Assembly: GCA_947495035.1 (NCBI GenBank)
Contig: CANLXI010000034.1
Location: 1 to 64,000, forward strand
From: an uncultured Granulosicoccus sp.
GTDB taxonomy: Bacteria; Pseudomonadota; Gammaproteobacteria; Granulosicoccales; Granulosicoccaceae
Length of the DNA stretch: 64,000 nt
Direction of reading: 5' to 3'
Below, one piece after another: positions 17,145 to 26,384 of the stretch (the first letter of the stretch is position 1; every line of letters begins with the position of its first letter). The notes under the pieces are model-generated. The model searched no databases, was not told where the DNA came from, and saw only the letters and a list, made by a program, of their open reading frames with translations. The translations under genes were made by a program, and so were the position numbers.

Positions 17145-19901
17145 TCAGGCGTGCAGTTCATTGCACTCCAGTTCGGCCTGCTGTAACAGGCGCTCAAGCT
17201 CAGTGACATGATCCGAAATGCTGGCCCAGTTGTCACTCTTGCATTTCTGTTCAAGTGCCTCGGCCGCGTTGGCTATCGGGTGAATCTGAAAGAGTCTGGA
17301 GACGCCCTTGATGGCATGTGCCACTTCGAACAGTGATGCGCCATCTCTTGTGCTCAGGGCTTCACGCAGATTGCCGATATGTCCGGGTATTTCGCTGGCG
17401 TAGGTCTGTAGAGCATTCCTGGCCCATTCTTCATTACCTCGGACAGCATCAGCGCAGGCCTTGACGTCAATCAGATTGTCGCGCAGGCTTTCTTCGGGCA
17501 TCGAGCCGGTTCGGGCCCACTGCAGTATGGTATCCCTGACCTGCTGCACCGTAGCCGGCTTGGTCAGAATGTCATCGAACCCTGACGACAATGCGCGTTC
17601 CCGAGTACTCTGATAGGCGTCTGCCGTCATGGCGATGATCGGCACCTGTGCGTTGATGCTGCCGCTTGATCGAATGCTCTCGGCAACCTGAAACCCGTCC
17701 TGTTCGGGCATGTGCAGGTCGAGAAGTATCAGGTCGATGGTTTCGGTTTCGATGTAATTCAGAGCCTCCCTGCCTGTCGAGGCATAGATGCCACGGATGT
17801 CCATGAAGTCGAAATACTGCATCAGCAGGTCGATGTTGATCCTCTGATCGTCCACGGCGAGAACCGTCAGAGAGGGTAATTCAAGGCCGGGCCTGTCATC
17901 TACCTGTGAACCGCTGTGAGGCCTGCTGAAGCACTGTCCACTCAATGCGAGTTGCACGTGACGCTTGAGCTGGATCAGGGAGGGTGTCTTGACGATGTAG
18001 CCAGCGTAACCGGCCTGTTGCAGGCGATGACGAGTCAGTGGATTGATCTGACTGATCCAGGCAATGCGTGTCCGGCAGGCGGCATACCGGTCCTCGGTGG
18101 TGACCTCCTCCAGGGCCTCGGGCCCTGCCCAGCGATTGGTCAGTCGGTTGTTGGGAATACTGATCACGCACAGGGGTCCTTCCACCCCTTTTTCGCTGGC
18201 ATCCAGAGCGTCTGTCATCACCCGGCCGAGCAATTGCAGATTCTCCTCGCGCAGAGCCAGGTAGTCGTCGAAATACGATACCCGTGAGTCGAGTGCTGCG
18301 ATCACAGGCTCTTGCTGTTCCCGGGTGCCGATGACCTTCAGAGGCAATATCAGCTCCAGACAGGTACCTTGCCCGTCGATGCTGTTCAGTTGGAGAGAGC
18401 CTCCCAGAAGACTGACGATGCCGCGCGATATGTACAGTCCGAGCCCTGTGCCGCCGTAGCGTCGAGTAGTGGACATGTCTGCCTGGGTGAACGCCGAAAA
18501 CAGCGTTTTCTGCTTGTCCTCGGGTATACCGATGCCGGTGTCCTGAACCGTGAAGCGGACGGTCAGCTGACCGGTCTGTCTTTCGAGAACTTCGGATATC
18601 AGAGCAACGTGTCCAGCGTGTGTGAACTTGATGGCGTTGGATAACAGATTGGACAGCACCTGTTTGAGTCGAACCGGGTCGGTCTGGATGTGGCGAAGTG
18701 AAAGGTCCGGAAGGGGGGACACGTACAACTCGATACCCCGTTCCACCGCCTGCAGAGCCGCATTGCTGTTCAGTTCGGCCAGTATGTTCTCCAGGTTGCA
18801 ACTGATGGACTCGACCACCAGGTTGCCCGACTCGATCTTGGATATATCGAGGATGTCCTCGATCAGATAGAGCAAGGTATTCGCCGATTCCTCGATCATG
18901 CCAAACTGGTCAATCTGTGTGATATCCAGTCCGGTCTTGTTCATGACCGACAGGGTACCGATGATGGCGTTCAGTGGCGTTCTGATCTCATGGCTGACGT
19001 TGGCAACAAACTGCGACTTGAACGCACTGGCGGTTTCTGCGCTTTGTCGTGCCTGATCCAGTTCGGCATTCTTCGTTTCGAGCAGGGTCAGGGTTCTCTG
19101 CAGATCCATCGTTGCGAGACGGATTGCCTCGCTTTGCTGGGCGTGGAAACTCTGCAGCTCGCTGGATAGAAAATTGATTCCGCGTGCCAGTTCGTCGAGT
19201 TCACCACCGATGCCCACAGAGGGTACTTGGACATAGTCGTTTCTTGCCAGTGAACGAACGGAAGACGTCAGGGAGCGAACCGGCACGATGACGGATTGGG
19301 CCAGCCTGTAAACGGCTGCAAGCGTAATGGCCAGCACCAGCGCAACAAAGAGAAACGCCTGCTTGATGGCGTCGTATTGCTGTTTGTAGGCCAGTGACAG
19401 GTCGACATCCAGCTCGATCCGCCCGATGGGGTTACTCTTCACCGGGGACGGCGTGTTATCCAGAGGGGCGAACAAGGGATCTTCGTAAAGTGTCAGATCG
19501 GTACGCTGAATACTCGACTCTACCTGGCTGATCAACGGCTGTCGGGAGAGGAGATAGCGGGCGTAGGTTGCAAATGAGCTGATGTCGGCAATCTTGTGTT
19601 CCGGGTCGCTGACAAGCAGTATCAGTTCATTGTCACCGCCGAAGTATCGGACAGCGTAGATGGATGGCACATCCAGAATCGGTTGGGCGGCGTCTTCCAG
19701 AATGACCTGATTGTCGGTAGCCACGCCGAACTCGGTAGCACGCGACAGGCCACGGACCAGTGTCTGGGCGCGCTGCAGTTCCGTGAATTCACTGTGACGG
19801 ACACTGTGAACAATGAAATAGAGGTTCATCAGGACACCGACCAGCAAGGCGGGGACGAAGGCGAGCAGTAGCAGGCGCGCTGAAAAGGACAGATTCTTCA
19901 T
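17145..19901 (-). CDS. Membrane hybrid histidine kinase with REC and HPt (BarA-like)
   Basis: A 918-residue inner-membrane phosphorelay kinase. A transmembrane segment lies near residues 8-33, followed by a periplasmic sensory region to about 175, a second membrane segment (ALVLAITLAAVYRLA), a HAMP-like linker, HisKA with H304 (NVSHEIRTPLNAI) and a HATPase with GIGIPEDKQ and GGTGLGLYIS. A region of about 510-670 resembles a degenerate receiver, then comes a true receiver with D728 (LLDLHMPEQDG) and a C-terminal HPt domain with H862 (AHAIKGVSR). The start overlaps the stop of the upstream periplasmic protein by four bases (ATGA), so the two are co-translated. No response regulator with a DNA-binding domain is adjacent. 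Confidence 0.92.
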   Translation of the reverse strand: MKNLSFSARLLLLAFVPALLVGVLMNLYFIVHSVRHSEFTELQRAQTLVRGLSRATEFGVATDNQVILEDAAQPILDVPSIYAVRYFGGDNELILLVSDPEHKIADISSFATYARYLLSRQPLISQVESSIQRTDLTLYEDPLFAPLDNTPSPVKSNPIGRIELDVDLSLAYKQQYDAIKQAFLFVALVLAITLAAVYRLAQSVIVPVRSLTSSVRSLARNDYVQVPSVGIGGELDELARGINFLSSELQSFHAQQSEAIRLATMDLQRTLTLLETKNAELDQARQSAETASAFKSQFVANVSHEIRTPLNAIIGTLSVMNKTGLDITQIDQFGMIEESANTLLYLIEDILDISKIESGNLVVESISCNLENILAELNSNAALQAVERGIELYVSPLPDLSLRHIQTDPVRLKQVLSNLLSNAIKFTHAGHVALISEVLERQTGQLTVRFTVQDTGIGIPEDKQKTLFSAFTQADMSTTRRYGGTGLGLYISRGIVSLLGGSLQLNSIDGQGTCLELILPLKVIGTREQQEPVIAALDSRVSYFDDYLALREENLQLLGRVMTDALDASEKGVEGPLCVISIPNNRLTNRWAGPEALEEVTTEDRYAACRTRIAWISQINPLTRHRLQQAGYAGYIVKTPSLIQLKRHVQLALSGQCFSRPHSGSQVDDRPGLELPSLTVLAVDDQRINIDLLMQYFDFMDIRGIYASTGREALNYIETETIDLILLDLHMPEQDGFQVAESIRSSGSINAQVPIIAMTADAYQSTRERALSSGFDDILTKPATVQQVRDTILQWARTGSMPEESLRDNLIDVKACADAVRGNEEWARNALQTYASEIPGHIGNLREALSTRDGASLFEVAHAIKGVSRLFQIHPIANAAEALEQKCKSDNWASISDHVTELERLLQQAELECNELHA

Positions 19902-20884
19902 GGTGTGAAGTCCTCATCGATCAGGGTCTGCCCATCGTCGTAATGCTTGTTGCGAATGAGGCCCAGTGATCTGGCTACGCTGGTATTGACGGTGACCGAG
20001 AAATACCTCGGATAACTGATGGTTGGCGCCTTCTCGGTTGGCACCGATGGCGAAGTCAACCTCTGTGCAACTTCACGCAGAATCTGGGAAGGCGTCGAGT
20101 AGGTGCTCATCAGAGCCCCGGCCTTGACATAGCCACGACTGAAGCCAATGACGGGCTTGTGGTATCCATAGGCCGTCAACAACACGGTAGACAATGTTGA
20201 CGCGTTGAAGATACTGTTGTCCGATGTGGCAATCAGCGCGTCATGTGAGCTCAGTGCATCGCTCAGTTGAGAGGGGAGAGAGACTGACACATTGAACGGG
20301 AATCCGTCGACAGCCAGGGCATTCTCGCGCTCATCGTTGAAGAAGCCTGAGCTGGAGAAAACCGAGAATCGTGCAAGGGAAGGGTAGATCCGGTGGGCGA
20401 CTCTGGCCTGGCGGATGACCGGTTGATCGATGACCAGCACGGATAGTTGCTCTTGTTCGAACCTGTCGGCCTGCAGACCCAGAAACCCTTCTTCAGTAAG
20501 CAGCGTGCACAGTATTCTGCGGTTCTCGAGTGCTTCCAGTGCGATACGACAGCCCGACGTTCCTGTTGCCAGATAGACGTCCGCCTCCGGCCATTGATAG
20601 TCGGCAGATGCGGCAACATCGGTATATACCGACTCCACCTCCATTTCACCCAGTTCCTCGAATACCGATATCCTGACCAGCAGGTTGGCTTCCTCCCTCA
20701 AGCCCAGTATCAGCAGAACCTTCTGCTTCTCGGCGCTCGGCGGCGAAGCGATCACCGTGGCGCTGCTCTCGGTGGCGGCCATCAGGACGTTCGCTGAAGC
20801 GGAACCATGAACGGAAATGCTTTGTAGCAGGCACAGAAGACCCAGACAGTAGAGAGTCAACGATGTGAGAGACTTGCCACTCAT
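19898..20884 (-). CDS. Periplasmic ABC_sub_bind-like protein
   Basis: A 328-residue exported protein with a Sec signal peptide (LTLYCLGLLCLLQSISVHGSASA) and an overall pattern like the ABC_sub_bind family of two-lobed periplasmic binding proteins. Features include an early VLLILGLREEAN strand, ALIATSDNSIFNA and a conserved GYHKPVIGFSRGYVKAGALMS segment. No ABC permease or ATPase is nearby. Instead the gene lies between a TonB-dependent receptor and a hybrid kinase that it overlaps, so it probably acts as a periplasmic ligand sensor feeding the kinase. The ligand is unknown. Confidence 0.78.
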   Translation of the reverse strand: MSGKSLTSLTLYCLGLLCLLQSISVHGSASANVLMAATESSATVIASPPSAEKQKVLLILGLREEANLLVRISVFEELGEMEVESVYTDVAASADYQWPEADVYLATGTSGCRIALEALENRRILCTLLTEEGFLGLQADRFEQEQLSVLVIDQPVIRQARVAHRIYPSLARFSVFSSSGFFNDERENALAVDGFPFNVSVSLPSQLSDALSSHDALIATSDNSIFNASTLSTVLLTAYGYHKPVIGFSRGYVKAGALMSTYSTPSQILREVAQRLTSPSVPTEKAPTISYPRYFSVTVNTSVARSLGLIRNKHYDDGQTLIDEDFTP

Positions 20885-20914
20885 GGTTTCACGCCGGTGA
20901 TTGTCGTGAATGTG

Positions 20915-22921
20915 CTACGGCAATTCGATATTGAGTCTGGCGAAGTACAGATCTTCTATCTTGTTTCTTTCCAGGTAATCAACAGTGCCGCCCAGATCCA
21001 GTTCGGCTTGCAATGCAAACGACGCCTTCAGATTGGCCAGTCTCAAGCGTTTTTCCACTCTCAGGTCGAGTCGATTGAGCGTGGACTTGTCTCTGACATC
21101 GTCCCAAATCCAGTGGCTTGTGTAATAGAACTCGCTACTGAGCGAAATATCATTGCGCAAGCTGACGCCGCCGAACAATGTCAGTGTATTCTTTGGCAGC
21201 AGGCCACGTGGCCCTAAAGTCGGATCTTCGTCGAATGTATAGGCGTAGGCCACCCGGAACTGGCTGTGCTCCGTTGGCTTGTGATCGATCTGCAGCTCCA
21301 GCGAACTGAAACTGTAATTGAAACGGTTGCGGTAGGACCGGGCTGTCTGGTCGAAGGTATCACCATCGGTTTCATCCAGCAGTTGTGTGCCAATCAGTTT
21401 TTTCATGTCGTGATAAGACAACTTGGCATCGATGCTGAGGTTCCGTTCCGGGTTGGTATGGTAATAGCCGATATCGATGACATCAATCGTCTCGCGCTTG
21501 ATGTTGCCATTGTTGACGATGAACTGATCGGTGACGATATCGCCGTTGCTGATGACATACTCCAGCGTAACCTCCCCTTCTTCCTCCAGCAGTAGAGGCG
21601 TTCGGGTGCCGCGAGAATAGCCCAGTCGAAAGTGATGACCTGGCGCATGGCGGTAGGTCAGACTCAGACGCGGTGACGTGGACACATCGCTGAGCGAGTT
21701 GTTTTCCACCATCACTCCGGAATTGAACAGCCAGTCCGGATTGATGTTGTATTCCGAGTGCGCGAAAATCCGCTGTGTCGCGACATATCGGGTCATCAGG
21801 TCATTGAACAGGAATCGTCCCTTGACGGAATCCTGTCTGAGCGCGCCGCCGAACACGATTCGGTGATTGTCCTGCAGTCGTTTCGTTCTCTGGACTTCCA
21901 GCTCATGTCGCGTTGAACGCGAGTCGCGATTGACCGGGGCGTCGATGGTCAGTCCCGCGTGCTGTGGATTTCCCGTGACATCCGGCAGATCGAACGTGGT
22001 GGTTGTGTCGTCCCTGATGTCGAAGTAATTGTAATAATACTGCAATCTGAGAGAGTCATCCGCAGCTCTGGCGCGTTCCCAGACTAGCTGGGTGTAGGCA
22101 TTGGTCGTGTCCGTATAACCGACAAGATCGTTTTCCCTGACGACAGTGTCCAGCTCGGTATGACCGCCGTGCACGCCACCCACATCAATCGCCAGACGGT
22201 CAACCGGATTTATCTGCCAATGCGATCTGATAGAGGCCAGCTTGCTGCGCTCCCTGTCAGGAATGTTCGAGAATCCTTCATCGCGCTCACTCTGCAGCGT
22301 GACTCGGTAATGGGAATTCTGGCGCGCGCCATGGTAGGTCAGGGTTCCGGTGCGGAACTCATTGCCACCGGCTTCGGTATTGGCAAACCAGCCTGATCGG
22401 GCGGCTGGGGCTCGTGTGATGATACTGACCACTGCCGCGAACGAATTGGGACCGAACGTGGCTGCATTGGGTGCCCGGGTAACTTCCACGCGATCGATGT
22501 CGGTCAGCGCGACTGGCAATTCACTCCACGGAATTCCGCCATACAGCGGCACATAGGTAGGGCGGCCATCGACGATGAGCTGCAGGCGCGGATTGTACCG
22601 TTCCGAGGTGCCATTGTAGGTAGCTATCGGGTTGCCGTTGACCAGCCGTCCAACCTGAAAGCCGGGAACAAGACGCAATATATCGACAATGGTTCTGGCG
22701 CCACTGAGTCTGATCATCTCAGCATCAATGACCGTGATGGAAGCTGGAGAACGGGACAGTGGTTGAATCAGTCGCGAAGCCGACAGAACAATGGGCATCT
22801 CTTCATCGAACAGGTCGAGTTCGTCCTGACCATATGCAATATGTAACAGGCTTGATGCAGCGAAGAGAATCGAAACTTGCGAGGCGTCACAGACCGTTCT
22901 AGAAAAAGAAGCAAAACGCAC
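20915..22921 (-). CDS. TonB-dependent outer-membrane receptor
   Basis: This is an outer-membrane 22-strand barrel with an N-terminal plug, driven by TonB. The plug is evident (VLSASRLIQPLSRSPASITVID, GARTIVDILRLVPGF, DRVEVTRAPNAATFGPNSFAAVVSI). The C-terminal strands end with an aromatic-alternating pattern closing in LNIELP. I prefer the GTG at 22921, which follows GGAG with a 10-base gap and gives a signal-peptide-like start (FSRTVCDASQVSILFAASSLLHIAYG). An ATG at 22996 adds 25 residues that do not look like a signal. It is 30 bases upstream of the ABC_sub_bind-like gene, giving a receptor-sensor-kinase operon. The substrate is unknown; the absence of iron genes argues little either way. 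Confidence 0.88.
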   Translation of the reverse strand: MRFASFSRTVCDASQVSILFAASSLLHIAYGQDELDLFDEEMPIVLSASRLIQPLSRSPASITVIDAEMIRLSGARTIVDILRLVPGFQVGRLVNGNPIATYNGTSERYNPRLQLIVDGRPTYVPLYGGIPWSELPVALTDIDRVEVTRAPNAATFGPNSFAAVVSIITRAPAARSGWFANTEAGGNEFRTGTLTYHGARQNSHYRVTLQSERDEGFSNIPDRERSKLASIRSHWQINPVDRLAIDVGGVHGGHTELDTVVRENDLVGYTDTTNAYTQLVWERARAADDSLRLQYYYNYFDIRDDTTTTFDLPDVTGNPQHAGLTIDAPVNRDSRSTRHELEVQRTKRLQDNHRIVFGGALRQDSVKGRFLFNDLMTRYVATQRIFAHSEYNINPDWLFNSGVMVENNSLSDVSTSPRLSLTYRHAPGHHFRLGYSRGTRTPLLLEEEGEVTLEYVISNGDIVTDQFIVNNGNIKRETIDVIDIGYYHTNPERNLSIDAKLSYHDMKKLIGTQLLDETDGDTFDQTARSYRNRFNYSFSSLELQIDHKPTEHSQFRVAYAYTFDEDPTLGPRGLLPKNTLTLFGGVSLRNDISLSSEFYYTSHWIWDDVRDKSTLNRLDLRVEKRLRLANLKASFALQAELDLGGTVDYLERNKIEDLYFARLNIELP

Positions 22922-23310
22922 GTAGTTGGGTCTCCGTTGGAACTGTTCCAGACAAGTCAGGCGGGAATCATGTTGCAGTAACGCAGCTGCAATCATGCAA
23001 GCAGGGTGTGCCGTGACTGAGCGGATGGACGGTGGGTATTCTCAGTCTGCGCAACAGCATCTTCACAGACCTGAGCATAGTTTGCCACGTCCGCGTAGTC
23101 GTGGAAACCGAGGGCTCGCGCCAGCGTTGTCAGTGTTTGAAATGCATCTGTGAGAGTGTGCGCAGATTCGAAAGGATTCCGCACCTGATCTGCGCTCTCG
23201 CCGGCAGCGGCAATAGTGCCGATGGTTCAAGCATCAGTGTGTACAGGTCGCTAGAGCAGAAAGGAAGAGAATCCGCTGACTGCCTGTTTGACGTCCAGAC
23301 CCAATCCCCT
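22922..23310. other. Divergent intergenic region, receptor vs SUOX-like gene
   Basis: About 390 bases separate the outward-facing TonB-receptor and SUOX-like genes and should contain both promoters. A 63-codon minus-strand frame (22993-23184) is present but matches nothing I recognise and has no clear ribosome binding site. Confidence 0.45.
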
Positions 23311-23844
23311 ATGAAATACACACGTGAATATCTGCGCGGTATCGTTTCTGCCCTGCGACTCGCCATCGGTATCCTGTCATTCTGCGCAGCCACGGTCTCG
23401 GCAGGAGAGCTGGCACAGCCGGAAGGAGAGGTCATCCTGGTGGTCAAGGGAAGCATTGCTCATACCAATGCACCCGGACAGGCCCGTTTCGATTACGCCA
23501 TGCTGGCCGATCTGGGACTGGTATCCGAGCAGATCGATACGGAGTGGACACCCGCCGGAGCGGTGTTCGAAGGGATCAGGGCTCACAAGCTGCTGGAGCT
23601 TGTGGGGGCAAGCGGCAAGCGAATCAGGGTGACCGCGGTGAACGACTACTCGGTGAGTATCCCTTTCGAGGATCTGGCGGATTACGCTACGCTGTTGGCA
23701 ACCAGTCGTGACGGAAAACGGTTGCGATTGCGTGACCAGGGGCCCCTGTGGTTGATGTACGTGCCCTACGATCGACCAGACGAGATTCAGACGATACTGA
23801 ACCACCGAATGGTCTGGCAGTTGCAGACCCTGGAATTCGAGTAG
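23311..23844 (+). CDS. Small exported SUOX-fold (molybdopterin oxidoreductase-like) protein
   Basis: A 177-residue protein with an N-terminal signal peptide (ALRLAIGILSFCAATVSAG) followed by one compact domain resembling the short form of the sulfite-oxidase-type molybdopterin-binding fold (FDYAMLADLG, FEGIRAHKLLELVGA, DYSVSIPFEDL, LWLMYVPYD). The mature part contains no cysteine, so it lacks the Mo ligand of true oxidoreductases. It is more likely a ligand-binding or structural relative. It ends six bases before a membrane GGDEF-EAL gene, a pairing suggesting it is the periplasmic sensor for that protein. The ATG at 23311 is the only start that gives a signal peptide. Confidence 0.72.
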   Translation: MKYTREYLRGIVSALRLAIGILSFCAATVSAGELAQPEGEVILVVKGSIAHTNAPGQARFDYAMLADLGLVSEQIDTEWTPAGAVFEGIRAHKLLELVGASGKRIRVTAVNDYSVSIPFEDLADYATLLATSRDGKRLRLRDQGPLWLMYVPYDRPDEIQTILNHRMVWQLQTLEFE

Positions 23845-23850
23845 GTTTTC

Positions 23851-25908
23851 ATGTTCACGGGGTGGCGACTTCGGGGCTTCACGCTCGCCTGTGTGACGGG
23901 TCTGGTGCTCATCGTGATCACCTATCAGAACACTCAGGTGTCAGTCAGAAACTGGCTGAGCGTCCTGTCTGTATCCCAGCAGGAGTGGAACTGGAAGGCA
24001 ACGGCTCTGGTTCGCGAACACCTGCGGTTCGTGATCGAGCTGGATAGCTACATCAATCAGGCTTCCGATGACCCCCTGGCGTTGAAGCAGGTGATCGATC
24101 GATTCGATGTGTATTGGAGTCGCTATACGGCGATGAATTCGTTTTTCACGAACTCCGATGCCAGAACCATGGAGTTGCTGTCCCGAATCGCCAGTTCTCC
24201 GGAGGATGTCGAAGAGCGTGTCAATGCAATCGTTGATGTTCTCAATGACAATGGTATTGCAACTCTGGAGAGGCTGGAGCCCGTCGTGATGACGCTTGCA
24301 CCGGGGGATCGTGATGCCCATGAGCAGATAATGAAGGCACTTCGTCCCTTGGGTGACAAGGTTGTCGAGTTGGAAACGGCTCTGTTCGAGCGCAGCCGAT
24401 TGTTGCAGTTCACGCAGAATCACCTGACCGAGATGCTCAATACCCGTTTGCGCATTGCCTACATCGGTCTGTGCCTGGTCATCTTCATTCTGGTCGTGGC
24501 AATCTACTCGTATGTCGCGATCAAGAATCGTGCGTCGCGGTCTCTGGAGAGTGTCAACAGAAAGCTCTTGTCGAAGATCTCGGAGTCCGAAGAGTTGACC
24601 ATGGAGCTGAAGAGAGCGGCCAGCCATGATTCATTGACGGGACTGTTGAACCGGCATGGCTTCGAGGTTCTGCTGGAGAGGCTCTTTCTGGAGAGCACGC
24701 AGACGCATGGTCTGTGTTTCGTCGACCTGGACATGTTCAAGGTCGTCAACGATACCGGTGGACATGCGGCGGGGGATCGCCTGATACAGGAAATTTCCCG
24801 CTTGTTTCTCAAGGAATTCGATGGTCATGGGCAGGTGGCGCGCTTTGGCGGTGACGAGTTCGTTCTTGTCTGGCCGAATTGTGATGCGGAAGAATTCAGA
24901 CAGGGTATTCTGGTCATCGCCAGCCAGCTGTCGCCGTTTCGCTTTCAGTACGATCAACACAGCTTCGAGATCAGCGGCAGCTTTGGCGCTCTGCATTTCT
25001 CTGCTGCAGGGCATTCGAAGCAGTCGGTCATGGCCATTGCCGATGCGGCCTGCTATGAAGCGAAGAACAGCGGCGGTGGACGCGTTCACTTTCATGATGG
25101 TGATGACAGCATCATCGCCTCGCGAAAATCGGATCTCTTCTGGATCAGTGCCGTACAGCAGGCATTGAAGGAGGATCGGTTCGTGCTCTTCCATCAGCCC
25201 ATTGTCGAAATCTGCGAGCAAGGGGTTCGTTCCCATGGCTGGGAGATTCTGGTTCGCATGAGCGATGAAGAGGGTTCTCTGGTAGCACCGGGACAGTTTC
25301 TCGAGGTTGCAGAGCGTTATGGACTGGCACCCCGAATCGATCGCTGGGTCGTGCAGCAGGCTTTCGACTGGCTCAATCATCATTCGCTCGATGATTTCGA
25401 GCTGGATTGCCTGAATGTCAATTTGTCAGGCCTTTCCGTGAGTGATCTCGAGTTTCTGAATTTCATCGAGGAACTGACAACGCAAGCCAGGTTCGATCCG
25501 CAGTGTATCTGCTTTGAGTTGACGGAAACCGCCGTGGCCGATCACCGCGCGCGTGAATTCCTGATGAGGTTGAAGAGCATGGGCTACCAGCTGGCGCTGG
25601 ATGATTTTGGTAGCGGATTCTCTTCGTTCGGTTATCTGGAATCCTTGCCGGTGGACTACATCAAGATCGACGGACAATTTGTCAGGGATGTGGATACCAA
25701 CTTCGTGCATCGGGAGTTCGTCAGGGCAATCGGCTCGATCGGACAGGCCATGGACAAGAAGGTCGTGGCGGAGTTCGTTGAAAACGAACGCTCATTGCAA
25801 ATCCTGCGCGATCTGGGAGTCGATTTTGCACAAGGCTATCACCTCGCCAAACCGTCGAGCATACCGGATGACCGCAGCCGGGAAGAGCATCTGCGTTCCG
25901 CGGCCTGA
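23851..25908 (+). CDS. Membrane GGDEF-EAL cyclic-di-GMP protein
   Basis: A 685-residue inner-membrane protein with a transmembrane helix at about 8-25, a roughly 175-residue periplasmic helical region and a second helix at about 205-225. A short coiled linker, a GGDEF domain with intact RFGGDEF at 331-337, and a C-terminal EAL domain follow. In the EAL domain the signature is EIL (E465), with NVNLSGLSV, FELTETAV, DDFGSGFSS and KIDGQFV present, so both halves could be active. It may make or degrade c-di-GMP in response to the periplasmic partner encoded just upstream. The inhibitory RxxD site appears degenerate (KEFD). Confidence 0.92.
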   Translation: MFTGWRLRGFTLACVTGLVLIVITYQNTQVSVRNWLSVLSVSQQEWNWKATALVREHLRFVIELDSYINQASDDPLALKQVIDRFDVYWSRYTAMNSFFTNSDARTMELLSRIASSPEDVEERVNAIVDVLNDNGIATLERLEPVVMTLAPGDRDAHEQIMKALRPLGDKVVELETALFERSRLLQFTQNHLTEMLNTRLRIAYIGLCLVIFILVVAIYSYVAIKNRASRSLESVNRKLLSKISESEELTMELKRAASHDSLTGLLNRHGFEVLLERLFLESTQTHGLCFVDLDMFKVVNDTGGHAAGDRLIQEISRLFLKEFDGHGQVARFGGDEFVLVWPNCDAEEFRQGILVIASQLSPFRFQYDQHSFEISGSFGALHFSAAGHSKQSVMAIADAACYEAKNSGGGRVHFHDGDDSIIASRKSDLFWISAVQQALKEDRFVLFHQPIVEICEQGVRSHGWEILVRMSDEEGSLVAPGQFLEVAERYGLAPRIDRWVVQQAFDWLNHHSLDDFELDCLNVNLSGLSVSDLEFLNFIEELTTQARFDPQCICFELTETAVADHRAREFLMRLKSMGYQLALDDFGSGFSSFGYLESLPVDYIKIDGQFVRDVDTNFVHREFVRAIGSIGQAMDKKVVAEFVENERSLQILRDLGVDFAQGYHLAKPSSIPDDRSREEHLRSAA

Positions 25909-25913
25909 AACCC

Positions 25914-26081
<168 letters not shown>

Positions 26082-26384
26082 TCATGCATCCTGCGTCATA
26101 TCTGATGTCTGCACTTTCAGTGGTGACCCCGCTATCCACTGGTAATGGCATTCCCGGATAGGCAATGCAAACTGTGCGACGTGTCAGAGTATGGCGCAAG
26201 CAGAGCGTCGCTCGGCCAAAGGTGAATGCCAGTCGTGGGTTCATGCCTCATGGCGTTGAGTATCTGCCTTGCACTGAAGATTGACTCTTCCGAGTCCTCG
26301 GAGGTCGCGACTGATGACGCGAATCAGGGAACTCAAACCGGCGTCTGCATCTCGAACAAGGACAATCACCCCCGAACGAGAGTC

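Noticed and set aside
22993..23184. A 63-codon minus-strand frame between the receptor and the SUOX-like gene
   Set aside because: No clear ribosome binding site or similarity; more likely part of the divergent promoter region.
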